In this document: one piece after another, positions 58,186-64,000 of the stretch | Layout: every line of letters starts with the position of its first letter | Position numbering within the stretch: position 1 is the stretch's first letter | The notes under the pieces: generated by a model | Told to the model about the DNA's origin: nothing | What the model saw: the letters and a program-made list of their open reading frames with translations, nothing else | Databases searched by the model: none | Position numbers and translations under genes: made by a program | Assembly: GCA_963677475.2 (NCBI GenBank) | Contig: CAXXQD010000023.1 | Span: 186,001-250,000, forward strand | Origin: JABMQB01 sp963677475 | GTDB lineage: Bacteria; Bacteroidota; Bacteroidia; Bacteroidales; Prolixibacteraceae | DNA length: 64,000 nt | Direction: 5' to 3'

Positions 58186-58250
58186 TTCTTTATAATTTAA
58201 CCAAGCACCTTTTGTTCCCTCCCCTTGGGGGAGGGCTAGGGAGGGGCTTT
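58119..58250. repeat. Palindromic REP-pair unit at the nifE/nifN junction
   Basis: Arms at 58119-58150 and 58215-58250 are inverted copies of one another, with CCCCTCC-TTT-GGAGGGG as the clearest hairpin in the left arm. The right arm merges with the nifE stop codon (58249-58251). The left arm encodes SPPLEGAGEA in NifN. The centre carries the nifN start AAAGAAATGAGAAATA. Total about 132 bp, homologous to the unit at 56609-56747. Confidence 0.75.
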
Positions 58251-59574
58251 ATATGAATTTCCAGACCGGGCTTGTAACCGATGCATATACTTCTTTGGCA
58301 AAATTCAACATGCCAACATATCCGGCAAGTGCCTCTTTTCTTTCGTGGTTATGATCGCAAAATCCCAAGCCAAGTTTATGTGCAATTGGCCGTTCTTTTA
58401 CCCCACCAATAAAAAGGTTTGCCCCTGTAAGTTTCACGAATTCAGACAATTCGTTTGGATTAGAATCATCCACAATGATGGTTCCTTCGTCGCATAATTC
58501 TTTAAGCAACTTGTAGTCATCGGCATTTCCGGTTTGAGATCCCACCAACACCGTTTTCATTCCTATTAGGCGAAGTGCTTTGACCAGTGATATTGCCTTA
58601 AATGCCCCGCCAACATAGATTGCTGCCTTTTTCCCTTCCAGCTTTTCACGGTATGGTTGAAGAACAGGCAAAAGTTTTGAGATTTCGGCTTTCACCAATT
58701 CCCGTGCATTTTGCATCATTTGCTCGTCTTTAAAGTAGCGGGCAACTTCGTACAAAGCATCCGACATATCTTCAATCCCGAAATAGGATACCTTCATAAA
58801 AGGAATGTCGTATTTTTCTTTCATGTCTTTTGCAAGGTGCATCATTGAACCTGAGCACTGCACCACATTCAGGGAGGCTTTATGGGCCCTTCGAATTTGC
58901 TCAATCCTACCGTCGCCTGTCATGCAGGAAATAATTTCAACCCCAAGTTTTTTGTAGTAGTCTGCCAAAATCCATAGCTCTCCGGCGAGGTTAAAATCCC
59001 CTAAAATATTGATGGCATATTTTGTTGGCTTATATTCATTGCTTGTGCCAACCAGTGTTGAAAGTGCATCACACGCAATTTTATAGCCATCTTTTTTTGT
59101 ACCGTTAAACCCTTCGGACATGACCGGAATAACATCAATTCCCTGCTCCTTTTTAACCTGACGGCACACTGCCTCTACATCGTCACCTATAACCCCTACA
59201 ATGCATGTGGTATACACAAATGCTGCTGCGGGTTTATACTTTTCAATCAATTCGGTCAGTGCCAGGTACAATTTCTTTTCGCCACCAAAAACAACATCTT
59301 TTTCCTTTAAGTCGGTCGTAAAACTAAGTCTGTGAATTTGCGGACCGGATGATAATGCCCCCCTGATATCCCAGGTATACGATGCGCAGCCCACAGGACC
59401 GTGAATTAAATGCAGGGCATCGGCAACCGGGTATAACACTACTCTTGAACCGCAAAAAACGCATGCTCTTTGACTTACCGATCCGGCAAGGCTCTTTTTT
59501 TCACAGGCAATATCCACATTTTCCTGCCCTTTAACGACCACTTGTTTTTCTCTGTCTTTTAAAATACGGTTCAT
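58249..59574 (-). CDS. nifE: FeMo-co scaffold subunit NifE
   Basis: 441 aa. NifD-like with the cluster-binding Cys motifs QRACVFCGSRVVL, HGPVGCASYTWD and TTCIVGVIGDD, and a C-terminal-half VVQCSGSMMHLA corresponding to the NifD cofactor Cys region. The FeMo-co His of NifD is replaced here (LGLGFCDHNHERKEAL), as expected for NifE. It forms the scaffold heterotetramer with NifN. It starts 59 bp after nifK. Confidence 0.95.
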   Translation of the reverse strand: MNRILKDREKQVVVKGQENVDIACEKKSLAGSVSQRACVFCGSRVVLYPVADALHLIHGPVGCASYTWDIRGALSSGPQIHRLSFTTDLKEKDVVFGGEKKLYLALTELIEKYKPAAAFVYTTCIVGVIGDDVEAVCRQVKKEQGIDVIPVMSEGFNGTKKDGYKIACDALSTLVGTSNEYKPTKYAINILGDFNLAGELWILADYYKKLGVEIISCMTGDGRIEQIRRAHKASLNVVQCSGSMMHLAKDMKEKYDIPFMKVSYFGIEDMSDALYEVARYFKDEQMMQNARELVKAEISKLLPVLQPYREKLEGKKAAIYVGGAFKAISLVKALRLIGMKTVLVGSQTGNADDYKLLKELCDEGTIIVDDSNPNELSEFVKLTGANLFIGGVKERPIAHKLGLGFCDHNHERKEALAGYVGMLNFAKEVYASVTSPVWKFI

Positions 59575-59633
59575 AGCAATATGGTTTTAACCTCCCAGGC
59601 CCCGAAAGGCCCGGAAGATTTTGATAACATGAA

Positions 59634-61016
59634 TTACATTACTAATTCGAAGGATTCTTCAGGGCTTGTGGCATCAAGTTTATCCATCAGAATACCAAGA
59701 ATTTTTTCTAGCAAGCGCATAGCTCCCTGATAACCCACCATAGGGAAATAACTATGTCCAATTCTGTCAAGTATAGGAAAACCAACCCTTAGGAATGGTA
59801 TATTTTCATCGCGGGAGATATACTTGCCATAGGTGTTCCCGATGATCAGGTCCACAGGTTCTTCTTTAATCCATTGGTGCATTAGGAACATATCGGCGTT
59901 TGCACCGTTTTTCACTTTTGCTTCAGGGACTTTCTCCTCTAACAAGCCGTTCATTATTTTCTCGAACTTTTTGCCGGGCGTTCCTGAAACGATGTATACT
60001 GGTTTCATATCCAGGTCAAGTAAAAATTCGGTTAAAGGAATCAGGTGGTCAGGGTCTCCGAACAAGGCAACACGTTTTCCGTAGAAATACTGGTGCATAT
60101 CCGTAATCACATCCATTAACCTTCCCCTTTCTTCAGAAATACTTTCGGGGATAGAAACTTTTCCTGCGTTGGCCAGCAACTGAATAAAACGATCGGTAGC
60201 ACTCACACCAATTGGCAGTTCAGTCATATCAAATGGTACTTTACATTTGTTGTCAAGATTAATGGCAGCACTTTTAGTGCACCATTCGCCCAATGCCACC
60301 GTACGCATACTATTCCCCATGCTTGCCATTTCAGGAATGGTGGTTCCCCCTTTTGGGTACATATCGTATTTGCCTGTCATTGGCCTATCCAAAACATCGG
60401 ATGTATCGGGTAACAACACTGTTTTTACTTTCATTAAACCGGCAAGGCGTTTTAGTTCCCTCATGTCGGATGGTTCTACCCAACCAGACAGCAGGTTTAC
60501 CTGACGCAGTTTTTCATCGGTTTTAAAAGCAAAGTATTTTACAAATGCTTCGAGCATGTTTGCATATCCGGTTACATGTGAACCAACATAACTCGGGGTA
60601 GATGCCTGAACAACATGTTTTCCTTCAGGAACTTTACCGTCGTCACGTGCTTTCCCTACGATTTGCCCAAGGTCGTCACCAATAGTCTCTGAAAGACATG
60701 TTGAGTGTACGGCAATAATCTCAGGTTCGTAAATCGCGAAAATATTGTCGATGGATTGCAAAAGGTTTGCCTGCCCACCAAATACAGATGATCCTTCGGT
60801 AAATGAACTTGTTGCAGCCATAACCGGCTCTTTATAATGCCGTGTAAGGGCACTTCGGTGGTATGAGCAACATCCTTGCGACCCGTGGCTATGAGGAAGG
60901 CAGCCATGCACACCTAGTGCAGCATACATTGCCCCAACCGGCTGGCACGTTTTTGCCGGGTTGATCGTTAACCCTTTCCTCTCTTTAACTTCTTTTGTTG
61001 TATGTCGTAATAACAT
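59634..61016 (-). CDS. nifK: Nitrogenase molybdenum-iron protein beta chain
   Basis: 460 aa; the N-terminus lacks ~46 residues present in Azotobacter NifK, as in anaerobe-type enzymes. P-cluster ligands are Cys24 (TCQPVGA), Cys49 (GSQGCC) and Cys107 (STCLSETIGDD), spaced exactly as in known NifK. It forms the alpha2beta2 dinitrogenase with NifD. A perfect AGGAGG lies 7 nt before the start (plus 61024-61029). Confidence 0.97.
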   Translation of the reverse strand: MLLRHTTKEVKERKGLTINPAKTCQPVGAMYAALGVHGCLPHSHGSQGCCSYHRSALTRHYKEPVMAATSSFTEGSSVFGGQANLLQSIDNIFAIYEPEIIAVHSTCLSETIGDDLGQIVGKARDDGKVPEGKHVVQASTPSYVGSHVTGYANMLEAFVKYFAFKTDEKLRQVNLLSGWVEPSDMRELKRLAGLMKVKTVLLPDTSDVLDRPMTGKYDMYPKGGTTIPEMASMGNSMRTVALGEWCTKSAAINLDNKCKVPFDMTELPIGVSATDRFIQLLANAGKVSIPESISEERGRLMDVITDMHQYFYGKRVALFGDPDHLIPLTEFLLDLDMKPVYIVSGTPGKKFEKIMNGLLEEKVPEAKVKNGANADMFLMHQWIKEEPVDLIIGNTYGKYISRDENIPFLRVGFPILDRIGHSYFPMVGYQGAMRLLEKILGILMDKLDATSPEESFELVM

Positions 61017-61023
61017 TTCTTTT

Positions 61024-61029
61024 CCTCCT
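61024..61029 (-). promoter_or_regulatory. Strong Shine-Dalgarno for nifK
   Basis: AGGAGG on the minus strand, 7 nt upstream of the nifK ATG. Such sites are rare before the other genes in this window. Confidence 0.75.
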
Positions 61030-61034
61030 ATTCT

Positions 61035-62663
61035 TTAAACTTCAATGGTCATGCTTCCAACGATTTCCGGCTCATGTTTCCATGGGGCATCAATCATTTT
61101 CCAAATTTTGGTTGCCAGCATCCTTTCCATTTCCCTGTAAAAATTAATAGCCCCGCCAAAGGCAGCATAAGGCCCGCCGTAATCATAAGAATGCAACTGT
61201 TTTAAAGGCACTCCATATTTCTGCACTACATATTTTTCTTTAATCCCGGCACAGAAAATATCCGGTTTATAGAATTCAATGAGCTTTTCAGTTTCCCAAT
61301 GGTTAACATCATCTACCACCAATGATTTTGAATTCATGGTTGGCATCATTCCATCATAATCTTTGAAGCGATATCCAGACTTTTCAAGTTCTGCTTTTTT
61401 AGCTGCAAGATCATCACGGTAAAGAGCCTCGTCCTTTTCTACTACCAAATCCTCAATATTTCTTGTATCGGCATCTATTTTAATATCGGGAATAACCTTT
61501 CTTCCTTCATAGTCGTCGCGATGGGCAAACTCATATCCTGCAGATACTATTTTTATTCCCAGTTCTGAGAATAGTTCCTGGTAATGATGCGCTCTTGAAC
61601 CTCCAACAAACATCATTGCGGTTTTACCTTCAAGTTTTGGTTTCACTTGATCAACAACTGCTTTGACTTTCGTAAGCTCGCGCTCGATAACTTCTTCTAC
61701 TTTGGCAATCATTTTTTTATCTCCAAAATATTCTGCCATTTTCCGAAGCGATTTTGCAGTAGCATCAGCCCCAATAAAGTTTACCTTAACCCATGGAATA
61801 CCATACTTCTCTTCCATCATTTCGGCGATGTAGTTGATTGACCTGTGGCACATCACCATGTTTAAATCTGCTGTATGTGAATACGCAAAACTATCGATGG
61901 TTGAGTTTCCACTGTAGGTTGAAAGAAGAGTGATTCCAACTTCTTCGAACAACTTTTCTATTTCAAATGCATCACCACCAATGTTGTATTCGCCCAAAAG
62001 GTTTACCTGGTATTTTCCTGTTCTTTCCCTGTCAATATTTCCAACCACGTGTTTGAAAATACCGTTGTTTGCAATGTGGTGCCCTGCCGATTGAGAAACC
62101 CCACGGTATCCTTCACAACTGAACCCAAATACATTAATTCCTAATTCTGCTTTCATTTCACGGGCAACGGAATGAACATCGTCACCAATTAGCCCCACTG
62201 GGCAGGTTGAGAATATACTAATGGCTTTAGGGTTAAAGAGCTCGTATGCTTCCCTTATGGCAATTTTTAATTTTGCTTCTCCTCCAAATACGATGTTTTC
62301 GTCTTGCATATCGGTTGAAAAAGCATAGGTCATAAAATTATCTTCTCCTTCAGGGGCATGGGTTTGGTTCCTACGAGTCAACCAGGCGTAAAAACTACAT
62401 CCGATAGGTCCGTGCACCAGGTTCACAATGTCCCTTGTAGGGCCGAGAACAACCCCTTTACAACCAGCATAGGTACACCCTCGTTGGGTGATAATCCCCG
62501 GGATTGTACGAACGTTGGCTAAAATCTCCTGTTCGGTACCAGGTTCATTGACAATCATTGATTTTGCCCTTTTCTTCGCCACCTTCCTGGGATATTTTTT
62601 AAGGATCTCTTCTCTTAACTTTGAAGGGTCCGGTAATCCGTTTGAATAATCTTTCTTTTGCAT
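61035..62663 (-). CDS. nifD: Nitrogenase molybdenum-iron protein alpha chain
   Basis: 542 aa. P-cluster ligands are Cys63, Cys89 and Cys154; FeMo-co ligands are Cys272 (MCHRS) and His491 (QLHSYDY). The active-site Val71 (KGVV), Gln191 (VSQS) and His195 (GHHIAN) are kept. The distance from Cys272 to His491 is 52 residues longer than in Azotobacter NifD. This places an insertion around 383-455, like the one in Clostridium pasteurianum-type NifD. It is a molybdenum form: no anfG/vnfG-like gene is present. Confidence 0.97.
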   Translation of the reverse strand: MQKKDYSNGLPDPSKLREEILKKYPRKVAKKRAKSMIVNEPGTEQEILANVRTIPGIITQRGCTYAGCKGVVLGPTRDIVNLVHGPIGCSFYAWLTRRNQTHAPEGEDNFMTYAFSTDMQDENIVFGGEAKLKIAIREAYELFNPKAISIFSTCPVGLIGDDVHSVAREMKAELGINVFGFSCEGYRGVSQSAGHHIANNGIFKHVVGNIDRERTGKYQVNLLGEYNIGGDAFEIEKLFEEVGITLLSTYSGNSTIDSFAYSHTADLNMVMCHRSINYIAEMMEEKYGIPWVKVNFIGADATAKSLRKMAEYFGDKKMIAKVEEVIERELTKVKAVVDQVKPKLEGKTAMMFVGGSRAHHYQELFSELGIKIVSAGYEFAHRDDYEGRKVIPDIKIDADTRNIEDLVVEKDEALYRDDLAAKKAELEKSGYRFKDYDGMMPTMNSKSLVVDDVNHWETEKLIEFYKPDIFCAGIKEKYVVQKYGVPLKQLHSYDYGGPYAAFGGAINFYREMERMLATKIWKMIDAPWKHEPEIVGSMTIEV

Positions 62664-62673
62664 TTTCTTCGTT

Positions 62674-63051
62674 TTAATCCAGTGTTAAATCACCTGCTTC
62701 GCCTGTCCTTACTTTAATAGAATCATGGATAGGCATCACAAAAATCTTCCCATCACCAGGTTGTTTCGTCTGGTTCACTTCAATCAGTGTTTTCACCACT
62801 GTATCAACCTTATCGTCAGGCACCACCACCGTAACAACACGTTGTGGTCTTAACCTTGGTTCTGCACCAAGGTGGCTCAATGCTTCGGGGATATCTTTTT
62901 TAGCCCCCTCCATTACTTTTGCATCCCAAAATCCTTTGCCACGACCGAACACTTTCCCGGTAGCGGTCATCGATGTAATTCCCGCTTGCGTTAATGCCCG
63001 TTTTGTTTTATTCATTTTGTCGATGCGAATTATTCCCATTATCAACTTCAT
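62674..63051 (-). CDS. nifI2: Nitrogenase-switching PII-like protein NifI2
   Basis: 125 aa, GlnB family: IIRIDKMNKTKRALTQAGI at the N-terminus, T-loop region FGRGKGFWDAKVMEGAKKDI and C-terminal GDGKIFVMPIHDSIKVRTGE. The T-loop and gene position between nifI1 and nifD identify NifI2. With NifI1 it is expected to bind dinitrogenase and block Fe-protein docking when nitrogen is plentiful, relieved by 2-oxoglutarate/ATP. Confidence 0.93.
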   Translation of the reverse strand: MKLIMGIIRIDKMNKTKRALTQAGITSMTATGKVFGRGKGFWDAKVMEGAKKDIPEALSHLGAEPRLRPQRVVTVVVPDDKVDTVVKTLIEVNQTKQPGDGKIFVMPIHDSIKVRTGEAGDLTLD

Positions 63052-63069
63052 AGTATCCGGTTTTAGGGT

Positions 63070-63396
63070 TTATAATTCTTTACTTCCTCTACTAATGGTA
63101 TATGCTTCATCCACTGGAGATATAAATATTTTCCCATCTCCAAATGCGCCTTTAGGCTCGGTGCGGGCTGCTTCAAGAATAGTAGTTACCGCAAAATCTT
63201 TATCCTCGTCTTTCACAACGATGATCAACATTTCTTTGGGCAACTCATCGTAGGTTACATCACCGATTTTAATACCCCTTTGTTTACCACGGCCTACAAC
63301 TGGTATTTTGGTTACGGCTACATAACCTGCTTCAAAAAGTGCTTTCAAAACTTTACTTGATTTTTCAGGACGTATAATTGCTCTTATCATTAACAT
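63070..63396 (-). CDS. nifI1: Nitrogenase-switching PII-like protein NifI1
   Basis: 108 aa, GlnB family: MIRAIIRPEKSSKVLKALFEAG, short T-loop GRGKQRGIKIGDVTYDELPK and FGDGKIFISPVDEAYTISRG. It directly follows nifH and precedes nifI2, the arrangement found in anaerobes with post-translational nitrogenase control. A perfect AGGAGG lies 8 nt before the start. Confidence 0.93.
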   Translation of the reverse strand: MLMIRAIIRPEKSSKVLKALFEAGYVAVTKIPVVGRGKQRGIKIGDVTYDELPKEMLIIVVKDEDKDFAVTTILEAARTEPKGAFGDGKIFISPVDEAYTISRGSKEL

Positions 63397-63404
63397 AATT
63401 TGTT

Positions 63405-63410
63405 CCTCCT
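63405..63410 (-). promoter_or_regulatory. Strong Shine-Dalgarno for nifI1
   Basis: AGGAGG on the minus strand, 8 nt upstream of the nifI1 ATG, within the 23-bp nifH/nifI1 gap. Confidence 0.75.
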
Positions 63411-63419
63411 TTTTTATGG

Positions 63420-64000
63420 TTAGCTGGCAATGCCAAAATCGATTAATAATTTTTCAAGTTCTTCAATTGCTAATGGCTCCGGAATTACGAACTTGTCGTT
63501 TTCGTCGATGGCTTTTGCTAATGCCCTATACTCATCTGCCTGGTTGTGAGATGGTTCGTATTCGATTACTGTTTTTCTATTAATCTCAGCTCTTTGAACC
63601 ATGTTGTCGCGAGGCACAAAATGGATCATTTTTGTTCCCAGGCGTTTCGCCAATTCTTCGATCATTTCTCTCTCGTTATCCACTTTCCTGGAGTTACAAA
63701 TCAGTCCACCAAGCCTTACTGCTCCAGCTTGAGCATATTTCTTGATACCTTTACAAATGTTATTTGCAGCATACATTGCCATCATCTCACCAGAAACGAC
63801 GATGTAAATTTCTTCGGCTTTACCCTCACGAATTGGCATAGCGAAACCACCACAAACAACATCACCAAGTACATCGTAAAAAGTGTAGTCAATTTGGTAG
63901 CTTTCGTCCCATGCACCTAACTGCTCCAATAGGTTGATAGAAGTAATAATACCACGACCAGCACACCCAACTCCTGGTTCAGGACCACCTGATTCAACAC
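63420..64000 (-). CDS. nifH: Nitrogenase iron protein, C-terminal part
   Basis: About 193 residues are present; the N-terminal third, with the P-loop, lies beyond the right edge. The frame enters with VESGGPEPGVGCAGRG, including the [4Fe-4S] ligand Cys (Cys97-type) and the ADP-ribosylatable Arg. The second ligand is in VVCGGFAMP (Cys132-type). It is the ATP-dependent electron donor to NifDK and the first visible gene of the cluster; the promoter lies outside the window. Confidence 0.96.
   Translation of the reverse strand, partial: VESGGPEPGVGCAGRGIITSINLLEQLGAWDESYQIDYTFYDVLGDVVCGGFAMPIREGKAEEIYIVVSGEMMAMYAANNICKGIKKYAQAGAVRLGGLICNSRKVDNEREMIEELAKRLGTKMIHFVPRDNMVQRAEINRKTVIEYEPSHNQADEYRALAKAIDENDKFVIPEPLAIEELEKLLIDFGIAS

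Noticed and set aside
56609..58250. CRISPR or rho-independent terminators as explanation of the G/C-rich palindromes
   Set aside because: Only two units occur, with no regular spacers, and the inner arms are translated in frame with no U-run, so neither fits.
61035..62663. Vanadium or iron-only nitrogenase alpha subunit
   Set aside because: NifD, NifK, NifE and NifN are all present, no delta (G) subunit gene lies between nifD and nifK, and the modABC genes adjoin the cluster.
54448..63420. Sigma-54 promoters within the nif cluster
   Set aside because: I looked for TGGCAC-N5-TTGC-like sites in the intergenic gaps and saw none; the main promoter is probably upstream of nifH, outside the window.

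Overview
The window looks like chromosome from a low-GC, probably anaerobic, nitrogen-fixing member of the Bacteroidota. The evidence is a T9SS-type C-terminal sorting domain, the purH-mreBCD-mrdA-rodA gene order, several TAnnTTTG (-7) promoter elements, few Shine-Dalgarno sites, and a Bacteroidota-like 16S rRNA. A Marinilabiliales/Prolixibacteraceae-type lineage is my inference; no database comparison was possible.

Layout. 1-3.1 kb: a truncated GH127-like glycosidase and a T9SS-exported repeat protein, both minus strand. 3.3-8.4 kb: an operon-like parE-like, parC/gyrA-like and aroK block. 8.4-25.4 kb: mixed housekeeping and metabolic genes (SUMF1 protein, DUF819 membrane protein, LytTR regulator, radical SAM protein, gpsA, pgi, EamA permease, PPK2, DUF1338 enzyme, PAS hybrid histidine kinase, PfkB-like kinase, AcpH, KamA-like radical SAM). 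25.6-32.9 kb: the cell-shape operon purH-mreB-mreC-mreD-mrdA-rodA. 33.2-43.3 kb: envelope and transport genes (two FtsX-type permeases, mgtE with rsmA, a flippase-like membrane protein, CoA-type Nudix hydrolase, mltF, putative porin). 43.4-49.1 kb: a complete rRNA operon on the minus strand (16S, tRNA-Ile, tRNA-Ala, 23S, 5S) with two tandem promoters and a spacer that carries tRNA debris.

49.2-64.0 kb: a molybdenum nitrogenase cluster, all on the minus strand and read from the right edge leftwards: nifH (cut by the window end), nifI1, nifI2, nifD, nifK, nifE, nifN, nifB, a NifX-like protein, a thioredoxin-like [2Fe-2S] ferredoxin, nifV, an outer-membrane porin-like protein, a HEPN-like protein, modA, modB, modC. 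NifHDK make the enzyme, NifI1/NifI2 are expected to switch it off after ammonium addition, NifB/E/N/V build FeMo-co and ModABC bring in molybdate. The last six genes are separated by only 2-11 bp, so the porin-like and HEPN-like proteins probably belong functionally with homocitrate and molybdate supply.

The most unusual signal is a pair of about 135-bp palindromic units (inverted REP-like arms around an A/T-rich centre). They occupy exactly the nifE/nifN and nifN/nifB junctions. Each runs from the upstream stop codon through the downstream start codon and into the coding sequence, where the inner arm is translated in the same frame in both NifN and NifB. Other points of note are a 66-nt D-arm-deficient tRNA relict in the rRNA spacer, a PfkB-family protein whose catalytic Asp is replaced by Val, and perfect AGGAGG ribosome-binding sites before nifI1 and nifK.
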